A stretch of 64,000 bases of DNA from Pseudomonas yamanorum (GTDB lineage: Bacteria; Pseudomonadota; Gammaproteobacteria; Pseudomonadales; Pseudomonadaceae): NCBI RefSeq assembly GCF_900105735.1, contig NZ_LT629793.1:2790001-2854000 (forward strand), read 5' to 3'. This document shows, in pieces, positions 27,645-38,626 of this stretch (its first letter is position 1; each line of letters begins with the position of its first letter). Below the pieces are notes generated by a model. That model made no database searches. It saw only the letters and a program-made list of their open reading frames with translations, and was not told the DNA's origin. A program made the position numbers and the translations under genes.

Positions 27645-30274
27645 GACTTGGCCTTAGGTTTGCGCGACCCGCCGCTTTTCGCGGGGGCCGAACCCGCTTT
27701 TGGCGGGCCTTTACGGTGTTTACTCGGCTTGCTCGACGGCTTTTCCGCCTCGCGGGACTTTCCCCCAGACGCCGCTTTACCGCCGCTTTTGGCTTCGTTG
27801 AGCAACTGCTGCTTCAACTCGCGGCTCTTGCGCAGCTCGGCGTTTTTCGCCGCAGCATCGCTTGGGCGGTAGGCTTCGGGGGCCTTGTCCTTGGCAGACG
27901 AACGACGAGCAGGCTTGGCTGGCGCAGGCTCGGCGACCGCTGCTTTCGCAGGAGCACCTTTGCCTTTGCTGGCCGGCGCAGTCGTTTCGCCGCCACGTTT
28001 TTTACGGCCAGTCGGCTCGGCTGGTTTATCAGGCATGCCGAAGTCGATCTTGCGCTCGTCGAGGTCGACGCGCATGACCTGCACTTCCACGGTGTCGCCC
28101 AGACGGAAGCTGCGACCGGTGCGCTCGCCCGCCAGGCGGTGATGCACAGGGTCGAAGTGGTAGTAGTCACCCGGCAAGGCGGTGACGTGCACCAGGCCCT
28201 CGACGTAGATGTCGGTCAACTCGACGAACAGGCCAAAACCCGTCACGGCGGTGATCACACCCGGGAACGACTCGCCCACGCGGTCTTTCATGAACTCGCA
28301 CTTGAGCCAGTTCACTACGTCGCGGGTGGCTTCGTCGGCACGGCGCTCGCTCATGGAGCACTGCTCGCCCAACTGTTCCAGGGCCGCTTCGTCGTACGGA
28401 TAGATCCGTGCTTTCGGAATGGTCATGGCACCGGCGCGCTTGACGTGCGGGGTGTTCTGCTTGGAATGGATCACGCTGCGGATCGCCCGGTGCGTGAGCA
28501 AGTCCGGGTAACGGCGAATCGGCGAGGTGAAGTGGGTGTACGCCTCGTAATTCAGGCCGAAGTGGCCCTGGTTATCGGCGCTGTACACCGCCTGGCTCAG
28601 GGAGCGCAGCATGACGGTCTGGATCACGTGGTAATCCGGACGGTCCTTGATGCTCGCGAGCAGAGCCTGGTAGTCCTTCGGCGTCGGGCCGTCCTTGCCT
28701 TTGTGCAGGGACAGGCCAAGCTCACCGAGGAACGCGCGCAGCTTCTCCAGACGCTCCGGCGGCGGGCCGTCGTGCACCCGGTACAAGGCCGGAATCTCGT
28801 GCTTTTTCAGGAATTCTGCAGTGGCCACGTTGGCCGCCAGCATGCATTCCTCGATCAGCTTGTGAGCATCATTACGGGTGGTCGGGGTGATCGCGGCGAT
28901 CTTGCGCTCGGAACCGAAGACAATCCGGGTTTCCTGAGTTTCAAAGTCGATCGCGCCACGCACGTGACGAGCGCCCAGCAACACTTTGTACAGCGCATAG
29001 AGCTGCTTGAGGTGCGGCACGACATGGCCGTACTCACCGCGCAGGGCTTTGGCTTCGCTGGTTTTCGGCTGTTCCAGGATGGTGCTGACCTTGTTGTAGG
29101 TCAGGCGCGCCTGGGAGTGGATCACCGCTTCGTAGAACTGGTAGTCGGTCATTTCGCCGGTTTTCGAGATGGTCATCTCGCACACCATGGCCAAACGGTC
29201 GACTTTCGGGTTCAGGGAGCACAGGCCGTTGGACAGCTGCTCAGGCAGCATCGGGATGACGCGCTCGGGGAAGTACACCGAGTTGCCGCGCACCTGGGCT
29301 TCGTTGTCCAGGGCCGAACCAATCTTCACGTAGCTGGACACGTCGGCAATCGCGACGAACAACTTCCAGCCGCCGGAGAACAGGCGCAGTTTGCCGGGCT
29401 TGGCTTCGCAGTAGACCGCATCGTCGAAGTCGCGGGCATCTTCGCCGTCAATGGTGACGAACGGCAGATGACGCAGGTCGATGCGTTTTTCTTTGTCTTT
29501 TTCTTCAACTTCCGGCTTGAGCTTGGCGGCTTCTTTGAGCACAGCCTCAGGCCAGACGTGAGGGATATCGTAGGTGCGCAGCGCAACATCGATTTCCATG
29601 CCCGGCGCCATGTAGTTGCCGACCACTTCGACGATATCGCCCTGCGGCTGGAAGCGCGCAGTTGGCCAGTGGGTGATTTTCACCTCGACGAACTGGCCGA
29701 CCTTGGCGGCGCCATTGCGCCCCGGGGTGATCAGCACTTCCTGCTGGACCTTCGGGTTATCCGGCACGACAAAGCCGATGCCGCCTTCTTCGAAGTAACG
29801 GCCAACAATGGACTCATGGGCACGGGACACCACTTCGACGATCACGCCTTCGCGGCGACCGCGACGGTCGAGGCCGGAAACGCGCGCCAGGGCACGGTCG
29901 CCATCGAACACCAGGCGCATTTGCGCCGGGCTCATGAACAGGTCGTCGCTGCCATCATCCGGGATCAGGAAGCCGAAACCGTCACGGTGGCCGGCAATAC
30001 GACCGAGGATCAGGTCGAGCTTGTCCACCGGCGCGTAGGTGCCCCGGCGGGTGTAGATCAACTGGGCATCGCGCTCCATGGCGCGCAGGCGGCGACGCAG
30101 GGCTTCGAGTTGGTCTTCGGTGGTCAGACCGAATTCTTCAACCAACTGCTCGCGGCTAGCAGGCGAACCCCGATCGGCGAGATGCGCCAGGATCAGTTCA
30201 CGGCTAGGAATAGGGTTTTCATATTTTTCCGCTTCACGAGCGGCCTCGGGATCGAGGGACTGCCAATCGGCCAT
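27641..30274 (-). CDS. rnr: Ribonuclease R
   Basis: Processive 3'-5' exoribonuclease that degrades structured RNA. The 877-residue protein has an N-terminal helix-turn-helix, cold-shock domains, an RNB catalytic domain with DGEDARDFDDAVYCEA (acidic metal-binding residues near 275-285) and an S1 domain near residues 670-755 (GVITAVTGFGLFVELTDIYV). The last 110 residues are a Lys/Ala/Pro-rich tail, typical for RNase R. ATG at MADWQSLDPEAAREAEKYEN matches the family. Confidence 0.98.
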   Translation of the reverse strand: MADWQSLDPEAAREAEKYENPIPSRELILAHLADRGSPASREQLVEEFGLTTEDQLEALRRRLRAMERDAQLIYTRRGTYAPVDKLDLILGRIAGHRDGFGFLIPDDGSDDLFMSPAQMRLVFDGDRALARVSGLDRRGRREGVIVEVVSRAHESIVGRYFEEGGIGFVVPDNPKVQQEVLITPGRNGAAKVGQFVEVKITHWPTARFQPQGDIVEVVGNYMAPGMEIDVALRTYDIPHVWPEAVLKEAAKLKPEVEEKDKEKRIDLRHLPFVTIDGEDARDFDDAVYCEAKPGKLRLFSGGWKLFVAIADVSSYVKIGSALDNEAQVRGNSVYFPERVIPMLPEQLSNGLCSLNPKVDRLAMVCEMTISKTGEMTDYQFYEAVIHSQARLTYNKVSTILEQPKTSEAKALRGEYGHVVPHLKQLYALYKVLLGARHVRGAIDFETQETRIVFGSERKIAAITPTTRNDAHKLIEECMLAANVATAEFLKKHEIPALYRVHDGPPPERLEKLRAFLGELGLSLHKGKDGPTPKDYQALLASIKDRPDYHVIQTVMLRSLSQAVYSADNQGHFGLNYEAYTHFTSPIRRYPDLLTHRAIRSVIHSKQNTPHVKRAGAMTIPKARIYPYDEAALEQLGEQCSMSERRADEATRDVVNWLKCEFMKDRVGESFPGVITAVTGFGLFVELTDIYVEGLVHVTALPGDYYHFDPVHHRLAGERTGRSFRLGDTVEVQVMRVDLDERKIDFGMPDKPAEPTGRKKRGGETTAPASKGKGAPAKAAVAEPAPAKPARRSSAKDKAPEAYRPSDAAAKNAELRKSRELKQQLLNEAKSGGKAASGGKSREAEKPSSKPSKHRKGPPKAGSAPAKSGGSRKPKAKS

Positions 30275-30435
30275 TAGAGAGTTTTCACCTTGTCTATATG
30301 AGGGTTAGTTTGGCATACGCGTATTGAAACGGGAAATTTCAGGTGTCAACAAGCCCGTAAAAGCACTTTGTAGCCCTCGGAATGCACCTTGCGCGACCGC
30401 CCGCGAAATTTTCCAGGCTTTTTTGATAACTGGGC

Positions 30436-30464
30436 TTTACAGCGCAAAAAGTGGTCCGTATAGT
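30436..30464 (+). promoter_or_regulatory. Promoter of first tRNA-Leu
   Basis: TTTACA, 17 bases, TATAGT, followed by a GC-rich discriminator GCGCGCC typical of stringently controlled stable-RNA promoters; about 35 bases before the tRNA 5' end. Confidence 0.8.
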
Positions 30465-30498
30465 GCGCGCCATCGACGACGGCAACGTTGACGATGCT

Positions 30499-30585
30499 GC
30501 CCAGATGGTGAAATTGGTAGACACGCCAGCTTCAGGTGCTGGTGACCGCAAGGTCGTGGAAGTTCGAGTCTTCTTCTGGGCACCA
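30499..30585 (+). tRNA. tRNA-Leu (anticodon CAG), copy 1
   Basis: 87-base class II tRNA with encoded CCA. Acceptor stem GCCCAGA pairs with TCTGGGC, the anticodon stem-loop is CCAGC TTCAGGT GCTGG giving CAG, the long variable arm and TTCGAGTC T-loop are present. It reads CUG codons. Identical to copy 2. Confidence 0.97.
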
Positions 30586-30618
30586 ATTCCAAACTTGAGG
30601 TTTCAACCTTGAGTCTCA

Positions 30619-30645
30619 CAAAAACCCGCGAAAGCGGGTTTTTGC
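30619..30645 (+). terminator. Terminator of first tRNA-Leu unit
   Basis: Stem AAAACCCGC / GCGGGTTTT with loop GAAA and a following T-run, about 35 bases after the tRNA. Confidence 0.88.
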
Positions 30646-30700
30646 GTTTCAGGTCTTTGATTTTTAACCATAAAGTTGATTTATAAAATCAAATCAGGGG

Positions 30701-30729
30701 TTTACAGATCAAAAAGCCCTCCGTATAGT
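30701..30729 (+). promoter_or_regulatory. Promoter of second tRNA-Leu
   Basis: TTTACA, 17 bases, TATAGT, displaced exactly 265 bases from the first copy. Confidence 0.8.
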
Positions 30730-30763
30730 TCGCTCCATCAACAGCGGCAACGTTGCTGATGCT

Positions 30764-30850
30764 GCCCAGATGGTGAAATTGGTAGACACGCCAGCTTCAG
30801 GTGCTGGTGACCGCAAGGTCGTGGAAGTTCGAGTCTTCTTCTGGGCACCA
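30764..30850 (+). tRNA. tRNA-Leu (anticodon CAG), copy 2
   Basis: Identical 87-base sequence to the copy 265 bases upstream, with its own promoter and terminator. Confidence 0.97.
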
Positions 30851-30883
30851 ATTCTAAACTCAAGGTTTTAACCTTGAGTCTCA

Positions 30884-30910
30884 CAAAAACCCGCGAAAGC
30901 GGGTTTTTGC
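30884..30910 (+). terminator. Terminator of second tRNA-Leu unit
   Basis: Same AAAACCCGC / GCGGGTTTT hairpin as the first unit, at the same 265-base offset. Confidence 0.88.
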
Positions 30911-31020
30911 GTTTCCGGGGTCTGAAAACTTCCAGACCGATTTGCCCCATGACCGCACCTGAGAAACTTTATCGTTTATCCTAGCAACGATTTGTTGCAC
31001 TCAAGTGAGGAACACCCCGG

Positions 31021-32046
31021 ATGATGATCCGCGATACCCGTCTCAAGACATCCCTTCTGCGTGGCCTGACCATCACTCTGCTCGGCCTGACCCTGCTCTC
31101 GCCCGCCGCCTATTCTGCCGACAAGGTTGCACTGACCTTGTACAACGGCCAACACAAGGAGGTCGGCGATGAACTTGCCAAGGCCTTCGAAGCCAAGACC
31201 GGCATCCACGTGAATGTGCGCAAGGGCAGCAGCAACCAGCTGGCCAGCCAGGTCGTCGAAGAAGGTGACCGCTCCCCTGCCGACGTGATCTACACCGAAG
31301 AATCACCGCCGCTGAATAAACTCGGCGAGCAAGGCCTGCTGGCGACCATCGACGCCAGCACCCTCGACGTTCTGCCCAAGGAATACGTGGCCGCCAACGG
31401 TGCCTGGATGGGCGTGACCGCACGCACCCGCGTCGTAGCGTTCAACCCGAAACTGATCGCCGAGAAAGACCTGCCCAAGTCAGTACTGGATTTCGCCGGA
31501 CCTGAATGGCAAGGCAAGGTCGGTTTCGTACCCACCAGCGGCGCATTCCAGGAACAGGCCGTGGCGATCATCAAGCTGCACGGTCGCGAAGCCGCTGAAG
31601 AATGGCTGACCGGCCTGCGCGCCTTCGGCAAGGTCTACAGCAACAACATGGTTGCGCTCAAGGCCGTGGAAAATGGCGAAGTCGCCACCGTCCTGGTGAA
31701 CAACTACTACTGGTTCGCCCTGAAGAAAGAAAAAACCAACCTGGATTCACAACTGCACTACTTCACCGACGGTGATGCCGGCGGCCTGATCACCGTGTCT
31801 GCCGCTGCGGCGCTGAAATCCAGCAAGCATCCAAAGGAAGCCCAGCAATTGTTGGCCTTCATGGCCAGCGAAGAAGGCCAGCGGGTGATCACCAACACCT
31901 CCGCCGAATACCCGTTGCGCAAGGGCATGGAATCCAACCGCGGCCTCAAGCCTTTCAGCGAGCTGCAACCGCCGAAAGTCACCCCTGCCGACCTGGGCAA
32001 CGCCGAAGAAGCCCTGGAACTGGAACGTGACGTTGGCTTGAACTGA
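31021..32046 (+). CDS. Iron-type ABC transporter periplasmic binding protein (FbpA/FutA-like)
   Basis: A 341-residue extracytoplasmic solute-binding protein of the ferric-iron group. A signal peptide of about 33 residues (GLTITLLGLTLLSPAAYSAD) precedes VALTLYNGQHKEVGDELAKA, the typical start of FbpA-like mature proteins. The segment NNYYWFALKKE carries the paired tyrosines that bind Fe(III) in FbpA homologues. Start ATGATG with GAGGAA upstream. Its stop overlaps the permease start by one base. Iron is the best guess from family; a related ligand is possible. No clear Fur box was found upstream. Confidence 0.88.
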   Translation: MMIRDTRLKTSLLRGLTITLLGLTLLSPAAYSADKVALTLYNGQHKEVGDELAKAFEAKTGIHVNVRKGSSNQLASQVVEEGDRSPADVIYTEESPPLNKLGEQGLLATIDASTLDVLPKEYVAANGAWMGVTARTRVVAFNPKLIAEKDLPKSVLDFAGPEWQGKVGFVPTSGAFQEQAVAIIKLHGREAAEEWLTGLRAFGKVYSNNMVALKAVENGEVATVLVNNYYWFALKKEKTNLDSQLHYFTDGDAGGLITVSAAAALKSSKHPKEAQQLLAFMASEEGQRVITNTSAEYPLRKGMESNRGLKPFSELQPPKVTPADLGNAEEALELERDVGLN

Positions 32047-33611
32047 TGAACCCATCGCTCCCCGCCCCCGCCTTGCGCGGGGGTTTTACGCCGAGACGCA
32101 AACGCCCTTCGATCTGGTTGCTGCTACCAGTCCTGCTGCTGGTAGGCCTGAGCCTGTTGCCGCTGGCGTATGTCGGCCTCAAGGCCTGGCAAGCAGGATG
32201 GGCCGAGGCGGTGCATTTGCTGTGGCGGCCTTATGTGTTCGGGCTGCTGCGCAACACCCTGGCGCTGATGGTCGGTGTGACCGTGGCCTGCGGCGTGATC
32301 GGCTTGTCGCTGGCCTGGCTGCTGGAACGCAGCAACCTGCCGGGGCGGCGGATATGGGGAGTGATCCTGTGCCTGCCGTTTGCCGTGCCGGCGTTCGTCA
32401 GCAGCTTCACCTGGGTTTCATTGAGCGCCAATTTCGAAGGGCTGGGCGGGGCGATCCTGGTGATGACCCTGTCCAAATACCCGCTGGTGTTTCTACCGGT
32501 GGCGGCGACCCTGCGCAATCTTGACCCGTCCCTGGAAGAATCGGCCCGCACCCTCGGACTGAATCGCTGGGGCGTGTTCTTTCGCATCACCTTGCCGTTG
32601 CTGTGGCCATCGCTACTGGCGGGGGCGCTGTTGATTGCCCTGCACATGCTGGTGGAGTTCGGCGCGCTGTCGATCATCGGCCTGCAGACGTTTACCACCG
32701 CGATCTATCAACAATTCGAGCTGGAATTCAGTAACGCCAATGCGGCAATGCTCTCGGCGGTGCTGCTGGTGATGTGCCTGACACTGCTCTGGCTGGAATT
32801 GCGGGTACGCGGCAAAGGCCGGCATGTGCGCACCGGCCAGGGCGCGGCGCGACATGCCGAACAGGTTCGACTCGGCAAATGGGCGGCGGTGGGGCAACTG
32901 TATTGCCTGCTCCTGGCGATCATTGGCAGCGGCATTCCACTGGGCATGCTGGGTTACTGGCTGGCCGTGGGCAGTTCAGCGGCATTTCCGATTGCAGAGA
33001 TCAGCGAGGCGCTGCTTTCTTCCTTGGCATTGTCCTTGGGCGGCGCCGCGCTTTGCCTGTTGTTTGCAGTGCCTGTGGGCTTGCTGGTGGTGCGCTATAA
33101 AGGCCAGCTCGCACTGTGGGCCGAACGCCTGCCATACCTGCTGCACGCCCTGCCCGGCCTGGTGATTGCGCTGACGCTGGTGTACTTCGCGCTGCATTAC
33201 GTGCCGGCGCTGTATCAGACGTCGGCGTTGTTGCTGATCGCTTATGCGTTGCTGTTTTTGCCCCTGGCCCAGGCGCCGATCCGCACAGCACTGAACAAGG
33301 CGGCACCCCAACTGGAAGAAGCGGCGAGAACACTGGGGGCGTCGTCGTTCAGTGCGTTTTGCCGGGTGACATTACCGATTATTTTCCCCGCATTGGGCGC
33401 GGCATTTGCGCTGGTGTTCCTGGATGCGATGAAGGAATTGACGGCGACGTTGCTGCTTAGTCCTACTGGATTGAACACACTGGCGACTGCCGTGTGGGCG
33501 CATACCTCGAATGTGGAATTCGCGGCAGCGGCGCCTTATGCCGCACTGCTTATTCTAGTGTCGGGGCTGCCGGTGTATCTGCTTACGACGCGGATGTATC
33601 TGAGCCGCTGA
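32046..33611 (+). CDS. Iron-type ABC transporter permease (FbpB-like)
   Basis: A 521-residue inner-membrane permease with two homologous halves, each with several membrane segments and an ABC contact loop (EESARTLGLNRWGVFFRITL near residues 165-185 and EEAARTLGASSFSAFCRVTL near 425-445), the fused arrangement of FbpB/SfuB-type iron permeases. Coupled to the binding protein (TGATG). No ATPase gene follows: the next gene is a chemoreceptor on the other strand, so the transporter must borrow an ATPase encoded elsewhere. Confidence 0.92.
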   Translation: MNPSLPAPALRGGFTPRRKRPSIWLLLPVLLLVGLSLLPLAYVGLKAWQAGWAEAVHLLWRPYVFGLLRNTLALMVGVTVACGVIGLSLAWLLERSNLPGRRIWGVILCLPFAVPAFVSSFTWVSLSANFEGLGGAILVMTLSKYPLVFLPVAATLRNLDPSLEESARTLGLNRWGVFFRITLPLLWPSLLAGALLIALHMLVEFGALSIIGLQTFTTAIYQQFELEFSNANAAMLSAVLLVMCLTLLWLELRVRGKGRHVRTGQGAARHAEQVRLGKWAAVGQLYCLLLAIIGSGIPLGMLGYWLAVGSSAAFPIAEISEALLSSLALSLGGAALCLLFAVPVGLLVVRYKGQLALWAERLPYLLHALPGLVIALTLVYFALHYVPALYQTSALLLIAYALLFLPLAQAPIRTALNKAAPQLEEAARTLGASSFSAFCRVTLPIIFPALGAAFALVFLDAMKELTATLLLSPTGLNTLATAVWAHTSNVEFAAAAPYAALLILVSGLPVYLLTTRMYLSR

Positions 33612-33618
33612 ATCCGCC

Positions 33619-33700
33619 ATCGCAGGCAAGCCAGCTCCCACATTCGACCGAGTTCCAACTCTGGAATGCGGTCAAATGTGGGAGCTGGCTTGCCTGCGAT
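33619..33700. repeat. REP-type inverted doublet, family A (copy 5, outward arm order)
   Basis: ATCGCAGGCAAGCCAGCTCC at the left and GTGGGAGCTGGCTTGCCTGC at the right, in the gap between the convergent permease and chemoreceptor genes. Confidence 0.88.
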
Positions 33701-33719
33701 GAGGCCGGAACAGCCAACA

Positions 33720-35654
33720 TCAAGCCCTGAACTGCCCCAGGCTCGCCTTCAACTGCGCTGCCAACCCGTCAAGCACTTTGCCACTGGCGGTGGTCTCCAC
33801 CACTGCCTGAGCCGCGCGCTCGGCCTGGGCATGAATGATCTCCACCCGCCCACGCACCGCATGCGCACCTTGCGCCTGATGCTCAGCCGCACGTGTCGCC
33901 AGGCCAATCGCTGCATGCACCTGCTCCACCGAGGCCTGCACCGACTGCTGCAGGCGCACGCTATCGCGCAATACCAGCAGACCTTCGCTGGCCTGGCGCC
34001 CAGCCTTGCCGATGGTCTCTACCGCCTCACGGGCGCCTTGCTGCAAGGCTACGATGTGGGCCTGGATATCTCCGGTAGAACTCTGGGTCTTGCTGGCCAG
34101 GGCTCGCACCTCATCCGCCACCACTGCAAAGCCACGCCCGGTCTCACCGGCCCGGGCGGCTTCGATCGCCGCGTTAAGTGCCAACAGGTTGGTTTGCTCG
34201 GCAATCCCGTGGATCACCGTCAACACCACCTCAATCTGCTCGCTCTGCTGCGCCAGGCGCTCGATCACCTTGGACCCGGCCTGCACCTGCCCCGCCAACG
34301 CCTCGATCAGGCTGCCGACTTCGGCTGAAGTACGTGAGTTCTCATCGGTCGCCTGGCGAATATCCACCACCTGCTGCAACGCCGCCTGCATCGCATGGCT
34401 TTCCGCCTGAGCCTCGTCAGCCATTTGCGACAGCGCCCGCAGGCTTTCAGCCACTTCATCACGCTGCAAGCCGGCGGCCGCATCGGCACCCGCATTGCGC
34501 AGGGTCATCGCGCCGATTTCCACGCCGGTCCGCTGGGCCACATCACCCGCCTCGCGCACGATGGGCTGCAACTTATCCACAAAGCGATTGACCGCCGAGG
34601 CCATATCGCCGATTTCGTCCCGACTGTTGATCTGCACGCGCTTGGTCAGGTCGCCCTCGCCTGCCGCCAGATCGTCCATTGCCGCAATCAGTAGCTTCAG
34701 CCGATTGACCACCCGGCGGCCGAGCACCACAGCAATCAGCAACAACACGCCAAAGCCAACAACCGCCAGGCCCATGCCGATGCGCCAACGCAAGGTGCCT
34801 GCCGCCTCTTGCACGGCATTGGTGGTATTGGCGGTCATCTGGCTGGCCGTGGCTTGTGCCGACTGCAAACGCGCGCCCATGGCTGCAGCGCTGTCCGCAG
34901 CGGCCCCCTTGAGACTGTCGCCCACTAACTGGTCACCGCTGGCAATCAGTGCAGCAAAACGCTTATCCAGCGCGGCCAGGTCAGTCTCTACTGCGGCGGT
35001 CGAAACCCCCATGCGGACCTTGCCTATCTCTACGCCATTGGGGCTGATGGATGCTTCGACGTAGAACACCGAGGGATCATTTTTCGCCGCGTCCAGCACT
35101 TTATCCAGAGCTCGTTCGCCTTTGCCCTTTTCCAGCAGCGCCTGGTTAATCGGGTTTTCACGGTTGAGGTAACGGGTCAGATGTTCGCCAGCCGCGTCGT
35201 CATACACCACAAACAACACGTTGGGATTGCGCTGGGCTCTGCGGGCAAACTCAGACAGCGTCGGCACGTCGCTGTCCCACATGGCGCGCGGCGCCACCGA
35301 GGCGAGCAGTTGCGCCATGTCACTGGCAGAGTCCTGCAGGTCTTTTTCCAAGGTCGCACGCAGTTGCTTCTGCTCTTCCTGCAGGCGCGTGGAAAGCCCT
35401 GCCGTCAGACGCTGGCGAGTACTGGAAGACAGACTGTCCAGACTGGAGGTGACTTCCTTTCCGGCCTGAGCCAACTCGCCGGACAGTTTCTGGCTGTCGA
35501 CGCCCAGGCGATTGCCCAAATCCGCTTCCAATGCAGTGACGGTGCTTCGCGTCAGGGCGACGGCCACCAGTACTTGCACCAAAAGAGCGATACCTAGGGT
35601 AACGAACACCGGCCGCAACAGCCGGCTTTGTAACAATGAGAGAACGGCAGACAC
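33720..35654 (-). CDS. Methyl-accepting chemotaxis protein
   Basis: A 644-residue chemoreceptor. N-terminal membrane anchor ([20 protein letters not shown]), a large periplasmic sensor of about 270 residues, second membrane helix ([20 protein letters not shown], about 310-330), HAMP ([20 protein letters not shown]), and signalling domain with the conserved tip [35 protein letters not shown]. No C-terminal CheR-binding pentapeptide is seen. The start chosen is GTG with GGAGGGA about 8 bases upstream; upstream in-frame ATGs (35681, 35750) lack comparable sites. Ligand unknown: the sensor is long and helical (GEQUATE four-helix type would fit, but is unproven). Confidence 0.9.
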   Translation of the reverse strand: MSAVLSLLQSRLLRPVFVTLGIALLVQVLVAVALTRSTVTALEADLGNRLGVDSQKLSGELAQAGKEVTSSLDSLSSSTRQRLTAGLSTRLQEEQKQLRATLEKDLQDSASDMAQLLASVAPRAMWDSDVPTLSEFARRAQRNPNVLFVVYDDAAGEHLTRYLNRENPINQALLEKGKGERALDKVLDAAKNDPSVFYVEASISPNGVEIGKVRMGVSTAAVETDLAALDKRFAALIASGDQLVGDSLKGAAADSAAAMGARLQSAQATASQMTANTTNAVQEAAGTLRWRIGMGLAVVGFGVLLLIAVVLGRRVVNRLKLLIAAMDDLAAGEGDLTKRVQINSRDEIGDMASAVNRFVDKLQPIVREAGDVAQRTGVEIGAMTLRNAGADAAAGLQRDEVAESLRALSQMADEAQAESHAMQAALQQVVDIRQATDENSRTSAEVGSLIEALAGQVQAGSKVIERLAQQSEQIEVVLTVIHGIAEQTNLLALNAAIEAARAGETGRGFAVVADEVRALASKTQSSTGDIQAHIVALQQGAREAVETIGKAGRQASEGLLVLRDSVRLQQSVQASVEQVHAAIGLATRAAEHQAQGAHAVRGRVEIIHAQAERAAQAVVETTASGKVLDGLAAQLKASLGQFRA

Positions 35655-35747
35655 TGGGAATCCCTCCACCACGGGTGCCATTAATTTGATAGCACCGCGA
35701 AAGAAAGAACCATAGCAAGGGCCGTGCCGTTTACCAGCCGGAAACGA

Positions 35748-35775
35748 CAAAGGGCTCCCGAAGGAGCCCTTTGCT
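35748..35775 (-). terminator. Terminator downstream of purA
   Basis: Stem AAAGGGCTCC / GGAGCCCTTT with loop CGAA and a run TGCTTTTT on one side, 20-45 bases after the purA stop; it separates purA from the chemoreceptor gene. Confidence 0.82.
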
Positions 35776-35793
35776 TTTTACATCAACAGCTTA

Positions 35794-37137
<1,344 letters not shown>

Positions 37138-38325
37138 TCAAGAAGCCAGTGGCGATACTTGCCAAAGCCCATTCTGCTGAATCAATTGCCGGTCGCAGTC
37201 CGCATCACGGGCGGCGGCCAATGGCTGCCCAGGCAAGGCCTGGACTACACGTTGACCCTCACTGCGCAACTGGCAAACCTGCTGCCAGAGTGCTGCGTCC
37301 GTACTGTCGGGCATCCAGATACCGCCAGACGGCAGCTCGACCTCAGCACGCCCCAGGGTCACCAGGGTTTTCAAATCAGTGGAAAAGCCGGTCGCCGGAC
37401 GGGCACGACCGAAGTCGGCGCCGATATCGTCATAACGGCCGCCCTGGGCAATGGCTTGGCCAACACCCGGGACAAACACCGCGAACACCACACCGGTGTG
37501 GTAGTGGTAGCCGCGCAACTCACCCAAATCAAAATACAGCGGCAACTGCGGGAAGCGCGCAGACAACTGCTCGGCAATCGCCAGCACGTCATCCAGGGCC
37601 GCCAATACATCAGCTGGCGCATTCGCCAGACGATCACGGGCGGCGGTCAGCACTTCACGGCCGCCACACAGATCCACCAGCGCACGCAGCATGCCGGCCA
37701 GGTCAGCAGGCACGCCCGCCGTCAAGGCGATCACTTCATCGATGGCCTTGCGTTGCAGGGCATCGAACAACTGTTGTTCCACTTCACCCGACAAACCGGC
37801 CGCACGGGCCAGGCCGCGGTAGATGCCGACATGCCCGAGGTCCATGTGCACATCCGGCACATCGGCCAGTTGCAGCATGGCCAGCATCAAGCTGATGACT
37901 TCCACGTCGCTGCTCGGGCTGGCATCGCCGTACAACTCGGCCCCCAACTGGATCGGGCTGCGGGACGACGACAACGCACGCGGTTGAGCATGCAGCACGC
38001 TGCCGGCGTAGCACAGGCGGCTCGGCCCTTCGCGACGCAGGGTGTGCGCATCAATGCGCGCGACTTGCGGCGTGATGTCGGCACGAAAGCCCATTTGCCG
38101 GCCCGATTGCGGGTCGATGACCTTGAAGGTGCGCAGATCCAGGTCCTGGCCCGCGCCGGTCAGCAGGGATTCCAGGTACTCGATATGGGGGGTCACGACA
38201 AACTCGTAACCCCAGCTCTGGAACAGATCCAACACCTGGCGGCGCGCGATTTCAATGCGTGCAGCTTCTGGTGGCAGTACTTCTTCGATGCCATCTGGCA
38301 GCAGCCAGCGGTCTACCGTTGCCAT
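37138..38325 (-). CDS. hisZ: HisZ, ATP phosphoribosyltransferase regulatory subunit
   Basis: Class II aminoacyl-tRNA-synthetase-like protein (395 residues) that pairs with short-form HisG to catalyse and regulate the first step of histidine synthesis. It starts [20 protein letters not shown], with [20 protein letters not shown] (motif 2 region) and [14 protein letters not shown]. It is shorter than and lacks the anticodon-binding domain of HisRS. It sits directly upstream of purA, a common Pseudomonas pairing. The 300-base gap upstream (38326-38626) holds its promoter region and the hflC terminator but no gene. Confidence 0.95.
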   Translation of the reverse strand: MATVDRWLLPDGIEEVLPPEAARIEIARRQVLDLFQSWGYEFVVTPHIEYLESLLTGAGQDLDLRTFKVIDPQSGRQMGFRADITPQVARIDAHTLRREGPSRLCYAGSVLHAQPRALSSSRSPIQLGAELYGDASPSSDVEVISLMLAMLQLADVPDVHMDLGHVGIYRGLARAAGLSGEVEQQLFDALQRKAIDEVIALTAGVPADLAGMLRALVDLCGGREVLTAARDRLANAPADVLAALDDVLAIAEQLSARFPQLPLYFDLGELRGYHYHTGVVFAVFVPGVGQAIAQGGRYDDIGADFGRARPATGFSTDLKTLVTLGRAEVELPSGGIWMPDSTDAALWQQVCQLRSEGQRVVQALPGQPLAAARDADCDRQLIQQNGLWQVSPLAS

Positions 38326-38515
38326 TACGCCATTCCCCTATGATCCGGGCGGCCAGCCCTCGGGCGAGCCTTGAGTGAAGCAGAAAATACCCGGCCCCTG
38401 CATAAACCACGCGCAAGAGCGACGTGACGAACGACCAACAATCGGCCTCGTCGGGCACTTTCCTCGAAAAACCTGTGGCGCCTGCGGAGCAAAGCCACAA
38501 TCAAACATGCAGACG

Positions 38516-38541
38516 CAAAAAAGCCGGGAATTTCCCGGCTG
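38516..38541 (-). terminator. Terminator downstream of hflC
   Basis: Hairpin AGCCGGGAA / TTCCCGGCT followed on the minus strand by TTTTTT; about 85 bases after the hflC stop, closing the long hfq-hflX-hflK-hflC transcript. Confidence 0.85.
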
Positions 38542-38626
38542 CCGCATCATACACCCGTTTTCTGAAAGGATCACCCCGCCCGGCATTTTAGCCGCCCGAC
38601 GGAGTGATTCTCAGACTACATGCGGG

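Noticed and set aside
27716..30277. 853-codon open frame antisense to rnr
   Set aside because: It mirrors the rnr gene in a GC-rich genome, has no ribosome-binding site or known domain, and rnr itself is unmistakable.
38326..38626. Possible extra gene between hflC and hisZ
   Set aside because: Only short frames without start signals; the region holds a terminator and the hisZ upstream region.
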